Shown here: in pieces, positions 9,966-21,590 of the stretch
Position numbering within the stretch: position 1 is the first letter of the stretch
Layout: each line of letters begins with the position of its first letter
Assembly: GCA_033980235.1 (NCBI GenBank)
Contig: CM067075.1
Location: forward strand, 18,798,844-18,862,843
Reading direction: 5' to 3'
Length of the DNA: 64,000 bases
Source of the DNA: Diadema setosum
Lineage: Eukaryota > Echinodermata > Echinoidea > Diadematoida > Diadematidae
Notes under the pieces: model-generated
What the model saw: the letters and a program-made list of their open reading frames with translations, nothing else
Told to the model about the DNA's origin: nothing
The model's database searches: none
Translations under genes and position numbers: made by a program

Positions 9966-10470
9966 ATGGCGACTGACGAATCAACACAGGAATCAACAAA
10001 AAGGCTGATCGAGGAGATGTTCGCGCGCTTTAAGGCAGAGAACAAGGATTTGCTTCGTTCTATTCAAGCAACCATTGAAGATTCAGTCCAAAAGGAATTC
10101 TCCAAATTGCACGATCGCCTGGATGAGCAGCAATGCAAGCTCATGGATTTGGAACGCGAGAACACATCTATGGCGCAGGAGATAAAGAGTCTGAGAAGTA
10201 TTGTTGACAGGCAACAGAGCGAACTCGGCAATCTTCGTCACTCCTCGGATGAGCTCAAGCAATACTCAAGAAGAAACTGCCTCCAGTTCTTCGGGATCGC
10301 CGAAAGTATACAAAGGAATCCACAGATGACATTGTCTGTGACATTGTCAACAAGCCGCTGGGGGTTTCCATGACAACAAGTGACATAGACCGTTCGCATC
10401 GAATTGGGAACCCGAACAAAGCGCCCGCATCCATCAATGGACCGCACGGAATGAAACGAAAATAATCAAA
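9966..10470 (+). pseudogene. retrotransposon ORF1 remnant (coiled coil)
   Basis: The likely start is ATG 9966, in the good context CCAAAATGGCG, rather than the ATG 114 bases upstream. Residues about 10-95 are strongly charged with heptad spacing (KRLIEEMF, IKSLRSIVDRQQSEL), a coiled coil. Then comes LKQYSRRNCLQFFGI, a conserved start of the RNA-binding domain in many ORF1 proteins. Near 10310 the frame is lost; recognisable sequence continues in another frame to about 10460. Confidence 0.7.
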
Positions 10471-10474
10471 ACGC

Positions 10475-10750
10475 TATGAGATGTGTGTACTGTGATGACT
10501 GGGGCCATTAAAAATGTTCTAAAATGTCATTAGATCTTTTCGCATCAAATGCTGATTGGATATGTGACAATTGTTTGTGGGATCAATTACCGCCTTTTGA
10601 ATCTCCTGATGTACCGACCATTACAAAAACCAGAAGGTGCACATCGTTTCATGATATACTCAGTTCACCCATGCAAGCCAGACAAAAAGGGGCAAATACA
10701 GATTCTTTCATGTGTGAATCTAAAGGGATAGGAAAAACTGAATGTAAATG
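10475..10750 (+). pseudogene. PHD-finger-like remnant of the retrotransposon
   Basis: Reads CVYCDDWGH, then after an in-frame stop KCSKMSLDLF and WICDNC. This spacing resembles the second half of a PHD finger, which occurs in ORF1 of CR1/L2 elements. Confidence 0.55.
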
Positions 10751-10759
10751 AAGGGTTTT

Positions 10760-11393
10760 AAGATAGCCCATTTAAATTGTGTGTTACTTTTGAAATATTT
10801 TGATGAAATTAAGAATTTTATACTACGAACAAAATATTGATATACTGACCCTCAGCGAGACCCATCTGTCCGCGGACATAGATGATGGTGAACTTGTTGT
10901 CCCCGGTTATTGTTTACTGAGGCGTGATAGAAATCGCCATGGCGGGGGTGTAGCTTCTTACGTAAAGAATGAGATCAATTTTGTCACTAGGCAAGATCTT
11001 ATTCAGCATAATACGGAACTGGAAATGATTATTATCGAAATTAAACAAAGTAAGAGCAAACCCATTTTTGTAATCAGTTGGTACCGCCCTCCTATAGCTG
11101 AGGTATTTAATGATTTTGAAATTGTTATCAATAATATAGATAATCTAAATGTGGATTGTCTTTTACTTGGAGATCTGAATTGTGATCCATTGAGTAACAG
11201 AAAGTCATGGCAAACTACCAGATTATTTGATATAATGGATTCGTTTAATAATTGTACTCGGTTAATTTCGCAACATACAAGGGTAACTGCGACCTCCACT
11301 ACTGCAGTAGATTTGATATTTACTAACTGTCCGGATAAATGCTCTTCTAGCGGAGTCATTGAAATATCACTGTCAGATCATTACATGATATAA
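10760..11393 (+). pseudogene. retrotransposon endonuclease domain
   Basis: The apurinic-type endonuclease part of ORF2. Motifs include DILTLSETHL (catalytic Glu), RHGGGVASYVK, LLLGDLNCDPL (catalytic Asp) and SLSDHYMI (catalytic Asp-His). The domain itself is nearly open, but it ends in a stop right after SDHYMI and the linker to RT (11400-12050) is in another frame. Confidence 0.8.
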
Positions 11394-11516
11394 TGTATTA
11401 TTGGTAAAACAACTAGTGACTCCCAAGATAACCATCGATATAAGATAACTCGAGATTTTAGACGTTTTAGCCCTGAAGCATTCATCAGTGATGTAGGTGA
11501 TATTTGTAGGAACTCT

Positions 11517-13510
11517 GTGTATGAATGTAATTGCCCTCAGGAAGCATATGACATTTTTATATCTTTGTTGATAACAGTCATTGATAAGCATGCACCAGTG
11601 CACAAGCGGATGGTAAGAACAAAAGAATCACCTTGGATGACGACAGATATTCTAACTTCGATTCGCTCCCGGGATCGCCTTAAAGCTAAAGCTAAAAAGA
11701 GTAATTTTATGCATGACTGGGATATTTACAAAAGGGCACGCAATGGTGTAACTGAGGCCGTTCGGAAAGCTAAACGGAATTTTATAACCAAGAAGATTAA
11801 CTCAATTAAACACAGTTCAAAAGAAATATGGAACTCGCTGAAGTATATAACGCCAAATAAGAAAAATAGTCAGCCTATAAATAGTATTATGATTAATAAT
11901 GTACCTACTCACGGCAAAGAGCTGGCGAATGCTTTCAATGAGTTCTTCATAAGCATTGGTACTAGTGTTTAGAACGGAAATCATGAATCAAATGCAGCTG
12001 ATCATTTTGAAAAAGTAACATCAAATTTTGTTTTTAATACCGTTTCAGTTATTGATGTCATGAAATTTTTGACCGTTCTGCCATGTGATAAGACGACCGG
12101 ACCCGATGGTGTACCAGCCAAAGTTATCCCTCCCATAGCACACATTATTGCGTCACCTCTTACTCATGTTATAAATCGTTCTTTTGATGAAGGCATTTTA
12201 CCACATCAATGGAAAATAGCCCGAGTGGCCCCATATTCAAAGGTGGTGACAAAAGTTATATTTTGGGTAATTTTGGGTAATATCGGTTATCTCTGCAATT
12301 GGAAAGATAATGGAGAAAATTGTTTGTAACCAGGTACAAAATTATTTATTACAGAATAATATACTTTCCAACTGCCAGTCCGGCTTTAGACAAAAACTTC
12401 TCTACACAGACTGCTCTTCTTAATGTAACAGAAAATTGGTTTTCAGCAATAGATAGAGGGGAATTAGTTGGTGTTGTTATGATAGACCTGAAAAAGGCGT
12501 TTGACACTGTGGATCACGCAATATTATTGCATAAATTGAAATTGTATGGCTTTGATGATAAAGAAGTAAAGTGGTTTTGAAAATTATTTGTGCTGTCAAA
12601 GAAAACAATTTACATGTATAAATGGCATTTCATCCTCTGTGAGAAATGTAACCTGTGGTGTACCCCAGGGCTCGCTCCTCGGGCCGCTGTTATTTTTATC
12701 ATATACAAATGACCTCCCTATCAAAGTTCAAAAATGTAAGCTGCCTTTTATGCAGATGACACGTGTTTGTTTTATTCAAATAAAGACCCAAACGTAATAT
12801 ATGAAAAGATGAATTATGATTTGAAGATTATTTCAAAGTGGTTGAACGTTAATAAGTTGGTTTTAAATGTTACAAAGTGTGAAAATATGTCAATTGGTAG
12901 TAAACAAAGATTGAAGAAATGGAACAATATAAATGGTGATTCTTGTGTGTATATAAATGACACACCTATTAAGAAAGTAAATGTTTGTAAATATTTGGGA
13001 GTTTATATTGATGAGAACTTATCATGGAATAGACATATTGAATATCTGAAATAAAAAATAGTGAAAAATCTGTATCTATTAAAAAGAATACGATATTTCA
13101 TTACTCAGAAAACAGCTGCATTATTTTACAAATCTGTTATTCAAGCTCATTTTGATTATTGTTCTGTGGTGTGGGGAAACACCAACAAAACAAATTTAGA
13201 TAAGTTGCAATCTCTGCAAAACCGATCTTTGAGGGCAGTGTTGAAGGTGAACAAGTTATTCCCAAGTAGATCATTGTATTCCTCATTAAAATTAGATCGA
13301 TTGCAAATTCGCAGATCAAAGCATTTAGCTCAAGTTATGTATCGATGTGTTCATCATACTGCCCCTCCGTATCTGAATGAACTCTTTACAGTACGTCAAT
13401 CACATTATGCCACAAGGTCGGGCGACATGCAATTGAACATTACACGCCCTAAAACAGATAGGGTAAAAGATGTTTTGTATATAAAGGTGCTTCTTTATGG
13501 AATGATGTAG
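11517..13510 (+). pseudogene. retrotransposon reverse transcriptase domain, frameshifted
   Basis: The linker (11517-11972) carries ESPWMTTDI. The RT itself has KTTGPDGVPAKVI, MIDLKKAFDTVDHAILL (catalytic Asp), VTCGVPQGSLLGPLLF, a YADD region broken by a frameshift near 12750, VCKYLGVYIDENLSWNRHI, and a thumb/C-terminal part with HFDYCSVVWGNTNK. At least five frame changes or stops separate these blocks, so the RT is inactive. AFDTVDH and GVPQGSLLGPLLF fit the CR1/L2/Jockey assemblage. Confidence 0.8.
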
Positions 13511-13978
13511 TTTGACATATTTCTTGTGATATTTCCCTTGATACATTCAAAAAACAACTACATGAATATATAGAATAATTATGAATATAGGATGCGTAAC
13601 CGGATGGAGTTTAAACCATTTTTTTTTTTACTCATCAATTCACAGTCAAAATATCTCAGCAATACCGATTCTCTTCTGTATTTGAAATTCCGTGTCACAT
13701 GCCCTTTATTTTTTGTTTTTTTATGTCGGAATCTAAGGCCTTGTAGATATATTTTTCCTTTTTCTTCTTTCGTGTCGGAAACAAGCTATCATGGTGCTTA
13801 TACCTTGTTTCTTGTTCTTTGCATATTATATGTGATGTATATCCTTGTCATACTGTAATGCTTGTATTTTAACCTGTGTGTGTGGACCTCTCTGAAAACC
13901 AGCCTTTGGCTGACGAGGGTGTTCCACCCCATGAGTGGAAAATAAAAAATTGAATTGAATTGAATTGAAATTGAAATG

Positions 13979-14651
13979 GAATCATCTTCCTAAAAACAGA
14001 ACTAGTTTTGGCAACAGAAATTTCATGTTTACTGGTCCTAAGCTTTGGAATTCCTTCGATCGTTCACTGAAACAAGCTCAGAGCTTAAATAGCTTTAAGT
14101 ATAAGCTCAAAATTGTGTTTCTTGATAAGTACTAATAAACAGTTTTATGGTAATTAAATGTATGTATATTTCAACCAATGTTTTCTAGAAGTGCTTGAAT
14201 TAAGTATACTCGGAAGGTTATCTTCTGTTTCATTCATTATTCTAATGGTATATAATGTACACTGTAAACACTTTGTACATAAACCTGTACTTTGTAACAT
14301 AACATGACTTATTGTGTATCCATTGTACGGTTTATTTATTGTGCCCTTGTAAATAATGTATATATGGTGTTTTCGTTATTCCACTCTGCCTTATCTTTGA
14401 TATTATTTTGTCTATAATCTGTAGGGGGACTACATTTAACAAGCAGTGCTTCTAACTAGTCCCCTCCACATTTGTACATGTTGTAATTTTATCTCAAAAT
14501 ATCACGATATTTTGTATATATACTCTGTATAGTTATGATATAATGTCCACTATGTCTTATACCCTGTATATTTATGATATAATGTCCACTATGTGGAATA
14601 TGGATTTTCATTACTATGTGGAATTTGAAATTTCATTTCATTTCATTTCAA
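13979..14651 (+). pseudogene. non-LTR retrotransposon RT C terminus and 3' end, piece 3 of 3
   Basis: Continues the broken RT after the insertion. It reads NFMFTGPKLWNSF and ends FLDKY with a stop near 14132. A 3' untranslated region of about 500 bp follows, with a hairpin (GGGGGACTA paired with TAGTCCCC, about 14424-14466), a short tandem duplication of ATGATATAATGTCCACTATG near 14535-14597, and a tail of ATTTC repeats (14627-14651). Confidence 0.7.
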
Positions 14652-15539
14652 AGAGAGCCATGTATAACTTGTTGATAAAATCTATAAAATGAAGGCTGCC
14701 TTTAGATATGCAGTTAGATTTTGATAAACTTGTTTTACCAATTCTTATTTACGGAAGCGAGGTATGGGGTTACGAAAATCTATATAAAACAAATTGAAGC
14801 CTTTCACACAAAGTATTGTAAACAGGTGCTGAGATTAAGAAAAACTACAATGAACTGCATGGCCCTTGGTAAGCTTGGGAGATTTGAAATGTCGCGAACA
14901 ATAAAGGAAAGAATAGTTAATTTTTGGTTCCGAACTATAAATGGTAAAGAAGTTAAAATATCTACGATTATGTGCAATATCCTAAAGCTTTTACACCAAC
15001 ATGATGTTTATTCCTCTCCATGGTTACTACATATCCATAAATATTAAACGATTTAGGACCGTCGAATGTGTGGCAAAACAATGGACACTTGTCTATTAGG
15101 TGGCTAAGGCCAGCAATTAAACTCAGGCTTTGTGATTTGTATACTCAAAACTGGATGAATAAAGTTAACACTAGCACGCAGTGTGTGCATTAACTATAGG
15201 ATTTTTAAGAGTTCCTTATTGGATTCGTATTTATCTAAATTGCCATGCTTTTATAGAACTTCACTTGCGAAATTTAGGTGCCTTAACTACCGTTTACCTG
15301 TAATTTCTGGAAGATATAACGGAATTGAAAGGCAAAACAGACTGTGTAGTTTTTGTAACCTGGGTCGGATAGGGGATGAATTTCATTATTTATTTGAATG
15401 TCCAAAGATGGAGTCATGCAGAAAAAAAGTTTGTCAAATCGTATTCCAGTATCCGCCCAAATACATTAAAGATGAATCAGTTATTCAATACAGAATGTAA
15501 TAAGGAACTGCTAAATCTAGCTAAATTTTCGATAGAAAT
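14652..15539 (+). pseudogene. second non-LTR RT fragment (C-terminal), left part
   Basis: Frames at 14721-15047 and 15183-15500 encode the C-terminal part of another RT family: FDKLVLPILIYGSEVWGYEN, later LGKLGRFEMSRTIKERIVNFW, then AKFRCLNYRLPVISGRY and a zinc-like LCSFCN...DEFHYLFECP. It is 5'-truncated and frameshifted. The last sense codons (NLAKFSIEI) run into the LTR element at 15540; the reading resumes at 21591. Confidence 0.75.
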
Positions 15540-16245
15540 TGTCACAGCCGGTGAAAGCGTGTGATTGCTTGTCGGGTCCAGTTTGACTCCTTGAATACAG
15601 TACTCAGACAAAGTAAGCACAAAACACCATAATTCCGGAAATTATAAGCTTTATTTCAGGTCTTTCAGTTTAGATACAAATAAGGTGGTGGTACAAGAAA
15701 CAAAACAACACACAGACACGTCACATACGCCCATGCACACTGTTCAGTCAATGCTTATCACGACACCTCAAATCGCGCTCTAACGACGTAATGCTTGAAC
15801 GCCGGCTTCATATCAATCTCCTAACTATTCATAGCATAGAGAAAACTTAACAAATGCTTCGCAATATGGCCATGAATATTGCCTAAACTTTACTCCGGTT
15901 ACTGATATGGTTTTGCATAAGCTTCTTTGATTAAACTCAACACTTGCGATAACTCGTCAGTTTCTACTACCTGTGCGCACAGTTTACAATTAGGGGTTTG
16001 AATATTAACAGTCCAAAGTGTTTCTTTCGGGATAAACAAAACCTGGTATTGTCATGCTGAAGTTGTCTCCGTGATCGTCGAAGTCGAACGCGAAACAGTT
16101 CTCTGCGAAGACGGAGTGCAAGGCCTCGTCGAAGGGACGGTTTCCAACTGGACGTGTAGTACACGGCGTTTTCCTTCCCTGTCCGAAGTGGCCCGAACAC
16201 ATTGTCACGAGCTGGGGTTATCTTTGCACGGCGTGCACGGGTTGT
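15540..16245 (-). repeat. LTR terminal segment (3' LTR remnant)
   Basis: Direct repeat of 17941-18648, about 96% identical by eye, with small indels. On the minus strand it ends CTGTGACA. Homology stops abruptly after GGGTTGT at 16245. Confidence 0.8.
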
Positions 16246-17027
16246 ATGAAGTGGATTTATTATTCTTTTTTTTTTTTAAAATCATTTACCCATGTACCCA
16301 GATAGGATGCAATTTGATTCTGTCCAAAGAAGACACGATCGGTGAAAAGTTGAAACAGGGTCGAAACGTAACCATGGCAACTTAATGTATGTGTTGAGGT
16401 TCATTGATGTTGATGTTTACATTTTGCCATCAGTCTTAGTTTATAGAGGCTGTTGGTAGGATAAATGCTTGTAATTTTGTGAGAAAATATGAAATATTTT
16501 CTAGAAATGGGGGGGGGGGGGGTCATGTTACAAGTCATTTCTCCCCTGATTTTCCTATTGCTATTGTTACGCCCTACTCAAGAATCTGGGCTACTAGCGA
16601 CAGACAAAAGGGAGTTATGAACACCTGGACAGAACATTCCTGTGTGTAGAAATCTGACCTAGCAACAATACATTGCTGAAATCATACAGTGTCTGGCTGC
16701 CAGTGTGGAGCAGCACTGCGCTGGGGAAGCTACAGGTGTTTGCATATGTTAGCTGATTTAATACATAGGGGCAATACAACCACATGTCATACTGGCTTCA
16801 TAGAAGCAACCTCAGTGGCTATGCAGCAGTTGCAGGGGCAGCAGTTAGACTGCAGGGTCTGCTGGAAAAGGCTTGAGCAGACGATATTATGAGGTCGGAT
16901 ACCGGCAGTTTTTAGCCACCAAACTGTAAGTTAATAGTTTTATTACGATATCCCCTTTTTCCAAATATCAGTTATTATTTGAAGTTGTATTCTACAAAGG
17001 AAAAGTGGTTTTGGTAAACCGACCGAC
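16246..17027 (+). repeat. inverted 3' LTR start with polypurine tract
   Basis: From 16526 (TGTTACAAGTC) this is the start of the element's LTR, but in plus orientation, opposite to the intact LTR at 21590-19138. Directly upstream lies a purine-rich run, AAATGGGGGG and more G (16503-16522), as expected for a polypurine tract preceding an LTR. This block has therefore been flipped relative to gag and the other LTR segments. Confidence 0.65.
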
Positions 17028-17677
17028 ATACCAGGACCACACTGGTCCAAGAATTGCTCTCTTATCACTAACAAGTCCTTAAGACTATCATAAGACCTAC
17101 TCGTACTTGTTAGATCTAGCCATCTATCAAAATAGTGTTCTAGTCTAACTGCGAACTGCCTAGGCGATTCACCTGGCTGCGGTTCAGCCGTGCGAAATTT
17201 CCGCTGAAAATCGCTAGCCGACATCTGAAATCTCTTCAAAAGTGCTTCTTTCAAGACACCATAATCATGGGCATCATCTACACCTAGTCTACTGTACACT
17301 TCTAGTGCCCTTCCCTGCAACAGGGCTCCTAAGTTAATTGCCCAAGCCGACCTTGGCCAATTCTGATTTGACGCGTATCTCTCAAAACGTTCTAAATAAG
17401 CGTCAATATTGTCCTTGCCTTCTACGAAATGAAGTAATTTGGGTGATCTTGTCAAACTATGGCGTTGTTCATTCTCTCCTATTGGGTTCGCATTTCCCTT
17501 CTTATTTTGTTCTAGAGCTATCTGTTTCTCAAGAATTTCAAGTTCCTTCCGTCTATCCTCCCTCGCCTTTGCTCTGTCTTTGGCTATTTTCTCCCTTTCA
17601 TTCACAAAATCTAACAAGGCCTGGCCTGTTAGACCTACTTCCTTACCTAAATCCATCAGTTGTTTAGTGGAATCCAT
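16943..17677 (-). CDS. LTR retrotransposon Gag fragment
   Basis: A 244-codon ORF. Residues about 25-60 are a highly charged coiled coil (EREKIAKDRAKAREDRRKEL). Residues about 75-215 are a capsid-like Gag domain with LLHFVEGKDNIDAYLERFE, LGALLQGRALEVYSRL and PGESPRQFAVRLEHYFDRWL, the pattern of Ty3/gypsy-type Gag. Native sequence ends near residue 217 (17027); the final residues come from the inverted LTR block, so the protein is truncated and fused. No zinc knuckle, protease or pol is left. The start ATG lies about 260 bp downstream of the primer-binding-like site. Confidence 0.75.
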   Translation of the reverse strand: MDSTKQLMDLGKEVGLTGQALLDFVNEREKIAKDRAKAREDRRKELEILEKQIALEQNKKGNANPIGENEQRHSLTRSPKLLHFVEGKDNIDAYLERFERYASNQNWPRSAWAINLGALLQGRALEVYSRLGVDDAHDYGVLKEALLKRFQMSASDFQRKFRTAEPQPGESPRQFAVRLEHYFDRWLDLTSTSRSYDSLKDLLVIREQFLDQCGPGMSVGLPKPLFLCRIQLQIITDIWKKGIS

Positions 17678-17940
17678 GATAACTCAATATTTAGCCAAAA
17701 CCAGCTCAGGGGATTGACAAAATAATGTAAACTCCAAATGTGTCACAATGTAAACCACACAATATTCTGCCTACCACAACCAAATATATGGCATAACAAA
17801 TGAAATCACTTGTCTTGTCTGTATTGTCACAGAAAAAACACTTCTTCAAATTGTACCGTACTACATACAGATTTAACTATTGAGAATAAATGTCAGAAAC
17901 CATGCATTCAAGCAGTACAATTCCCGGACAAGCCCCCAAA

Positions 17941-18648
17941 TGTCACAGCCGGTGAAAGCGTGTGATTGCTTGTTGGTCCAGTTTGACTCCTTGAATACAG
18001 TACTCAGACAAAGTAAGCACAAAACACCATAATTCCGGAAATTATAAGCTTTATTTCCGGTCTTTCAATTCAGATACAAATAAGGTGGTGGTAAGAAACA
18101 AAACAACACACAGACACGTCACATACGCCCATCATTATATGCACACAGTTCAGTCAATGCTTATCACGACACCTCAAATCTCACTCTAACGACGTAATGC
18201 TTGAACGCCGGCTTCATACCAATCTCCTAACTATTCATAGCATAGAGAAAACAACAAATGCTTCGCAATATGGCCATGAATATTGCCTAAACTGTACTCC
18301 GGTTACTGATATGGTTTTGCATAAGCTTCTTTGATTAAACTCAACACTTGCGATAACTCGTCAGTTTCTACTACCTGTGCGAACAGTTTACAATTAGGGG
18401 TTTGAATATTAACAGTCCAAAGTGTTTCTTTCGGGATAAACATAACCTGGTATTGTCATGCTGAAGTTGTCTCCGTGATCGTTGAAGTCGAACGCGAAAC
18501 AGTTCTCTGCGAAGACGGAGTGCAAGACCTCGTCGAAGGGACGGTTTCCAACTGGACGTGTAGTACACGGCAGGTTCCTTCCAACCGAAGTGGCCCGAAC
18601 ACATTGTCACGAGCTGGGGTTATCTTTGCACGGCGAGCACGGGTTGTT
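17941..18648 (-). repeat. LTR terminal segment (5' LTR, distal part)
   Basis: Second copy of the 705-bp segment. On the minus strand it precedes the primer-binding-like site TGGGGGCTTGTCCGGG (17922-17937), similar to tRNA-Pro primer sites of other retroelements. Confidence 0.75.
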
Positions 18649-19137
18649 TACGTACACCCGAATGATCCAAGTTAACGCCATCTACAGAGTACAGTAACGA
18701 AATTACCACAACATAAAAACTACTTACTCTCTTACCATTTTATATCAGTAAACACCTATCAACATGGATTTAACACCGCAGCCATCACTTCGGTGCCTAC
18801 AGAAAAGAGTTAAACATTTTCTCATGTCTATAGTCTACATTGTATGAACACAACTATTTTGAGGTTGGGCATTTATCTTGCTTCATAATGCTCCCTTCCG
18901 TTTATCAAATATCAACATAAAAGCACTTCAGCACTCTGCTTGAAAGTAATCATTACGCCAGTAACCACCATGTATAATCTATTATCCTCTTACACATGCG
19001 ACGGTGTTATTAAACGGGGGGGGGGGGGGGGATAACTTCTCTGCATTGCACATTATCACAGACGGTATATAATTCAACCTGCTTTCAACTAGCTTGCTCT
19101 ATACCAGAGACTACAAAAAGCTGTGCACATAATATAA

Positions 19138-21590
19138 CACGTGGTCGGTTTACCAAAACCACCTTTCCTTTGTAGAATACAACTTCAAATAATAACTGAT
19201 ATTTGGAAAAAGGGGATATCGTAATAAAACTATTAACTTACAGTTTGGTGGCTAAAAACTGCCGGTATCCGACCCGACCTCATATCGTCTGCTCAAGCCT
19301 TTTCCAGCAGACCCTGCAGTCTAACTGCTGCCCCTGCAACTGCTGCATAGCCACTGAGGTTGCTTCTATGAAGCCAGTATGACAATGTGGTTGTATTGCC
19401 CCTATGTATTAAATCAACTAACATATGCAAACACCTGTAGCTTCCCCAGCGCAGTGCTGCTCCACACTGGCAGCCAGACACTGTATGATTTCAGCAATGT
19501 ATTGTTGCTAGGTCAGATTTCTATAGACCGATCGATTCAAGCAACTGTTCATGGAAGTGCGCCCTCTTAAGGCGACGCCATAACTGGGGGCCAAACAGGC
19601 CGGGTCGGCAAGCGCCCTGCGTGCGTGCGGCAAGCAAGGCTGCCAGCGGCAGCCAGTGCTTTTACCACCCGGCGCCAGCCGGCCAGCTAGCTATCTCTGG
19701 CGCTGGCAGCGATCGACGCATCTGGCTTTGTCTCAACTATTGTCTACATTTTTTTTTTCGCTAGCTGATTAAATATAAATAAAATTAAACAACTTGTACC
19801 GACTATGAGCAAAAATTAAACAAAATTAAACAAAATTAAACAACTTGCAAAATGAAAAATTAAACAACTAAACAACAATTAAACAACTAAACAATTAAAC
19901 AACTTGTACCGGCTGTAGCCAAAACCAAAACTTGAATTTCAAGGTAAATATCGGTACGATCCGTGAGTGTTTGTAGACCCTATTTCTTTGGCGATGACTT
20001 GGGTACTCGCATGTAAGTCCCGTATGTTCACATTTGTGTAAGAGAATAAAAGCCGCTGGGGAGAATTATTGCTAGGCGCAGGCAGACGTCTTGCTAGTAA
20101 GCCTAGACTGTTGACAGGTTAACTGATATAATTAGATACAATATGGATAAGAATCGTGAGCTAAATATGGCGCAATAAATTGCAAGCTATCAGTTAACTT
20201 AATCTTTTTAGGGCAGGCTTTTGCCTTTACTCGGGAGTGTCGGGCCAGCAAGGTAGAATCTGTCTAACGTTAGATCTTGTCTAGAAATCTAGGCAAGAGT
20301 CCAGACTAGATCTAGACCTATTGACTTCTAGAACCCTACATCCTATATCATTTTCGGTTGTCGATAACTTCAAGCAAGCCTAACTAAGTACACCAAACGG
20401 AATATAAATCTAACCATTAGGCGTTTCTATTAAACGACTACGTCGCCTGATGTCTACAACCAAAACTTCTACTGTTTTAGGTCTAAGTAACCTTGCATAA
20501 CATCACGCTAATGCCTAATATTATAATCTACAAAAGTGATTTTTAAATCATACTTTCTTACTATGATTATGAAACGGTTATGTTTGTCACCATCCATGGT
20601 TTAATATTTATAAGTACACTGTATCACTTTATCAAAAGTCAAATTCAGAGTTCCAAGCCAAAATTGAATAGGCCTACGGCCAATTCAGTGCTGAACATTG
20701 AAGAAGTGAAAACAATATAAGAATTTAACGCATCTTGAAACATTTATTTAGCTGTAGTGTAGGCTGTAAAATGTTTGTCATGATAATAAAGTCTAGCCAG
20801 GAAGTGTATTCTAACTTTGGCAAGTAGGACACCAAGGATAAGAAAAAAAATCAGTGAATTATCGATTCTTTGATCTAAACTTGTCTTCTAAGATGAACAA
20901 CATATTTTACGAATATGCAGTGATAACCTAATCAAAATAGTTAATAGAGAATCTAGTAGACATAGTTTGTTTCGAAATCTGTGCATTTTTTATACCGTTG
21001 TATTTCACTTAATTGTCTTTAATTCTTGCCTTAATTTATCATGCGTCAGCGGTGTCTGAATTTCACACACTGCTGTGCAGCTTCCATTTCCATATTTTCT
21101 GTTATTTGTGCACCCAGCAACTGCACAATATGTTTTCCTGATCCTTCCTTTGAAGCTTGTAGATCAATATGTCTAAATCACTCATATTAATTTGTTTAAA
21201 AGTAAAGCATTAAAAGCCGCTGAATGACTTTTCCCACAGTGAGTAAACAATCACAAATTTAGCGCGGCGGTCGCTGGCCGCGGCGCAGCGGCCAGGCCCG
21301 GCTAAACTATGCGCGATGGGTACGCTAGGCTGCTGCAGCAGCTGAGCTGCAAGTGCAACTCGCTGGGTAGCTAGCTCGCTGGAAGCCCCCGTTGGCCCCC
21401 AGTTATGGCGACCGTTATAGCGCCGCTAGCGGCGGTAGGTGAATAGGTCATCGAAATTGAATCGGTCTATACACAGGAATGTTCTGTCCAGGTGTTCATA
21501 ACTCCCTTTTGTCTGTCGCTAGTAGCCCAGATTCTTGAGTAGGGCGTAACAATAGCAATAGGAAAATCAGGGGAGAAATGACTTGTAACA
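19138..21590 (-). repeat. 5' LTR proximal part, split by an insertion
   Basis: Inverted relative to 16526-17027 and homologous over the full 500 bp. It is interrupted between 19527 and about 21471. On the minus strand it begins TGTTACAAG at 21590. The stretch 18649-19137 is the middle of this LTR and has no counterpart in the other LTR. Confidence 0.75.
19526..21473. mobile_element. 1.94-kb DNA transposon-like insertion with GC-rich ends
   Basis: Inserted in the LTR, as comparison with the uninterrupted copy near 16645 shows. Ends are inverted repeats beginning TAGACCGAT, with TA (or TATA, depending on the cut) at both sides. Further in, GCCATAACTGGGGGCCAA occurs inverted on both sides (about 19577-19594 and 21388-21405). 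The outer 200 bp are GC-rich, while the centre is AT-rich with AAATTAAACAA tandem motifs (19785-19915). No ORF of note, so it is non-autonomous; the superfamily is unresolved. Confidence 0.6.

Larger units (their letters stand above)
9314..13969 (+). mobile_element. decayed CR1/L2-like non-LTR retrotransposon
   Basis: About 4.66 kb. Order: leader (9314-9965), ORF1 with coiled coil (from 9966), a PHD-like cysteine region (10475-10600), an apurinic-type endonuclease (10760-11393), RT (about 12060-13510), an AT-rich 3' region, and a tail of ATTGA repeats (13949-13970). The 9-bp ATTGAAATG lies at both ends (9305-9313 and 13970-13978), which marks the target duplication and shows insertion into the older RT copy. 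Several frameshifts and stops make it a pseudogene. Confidence 0.8.
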
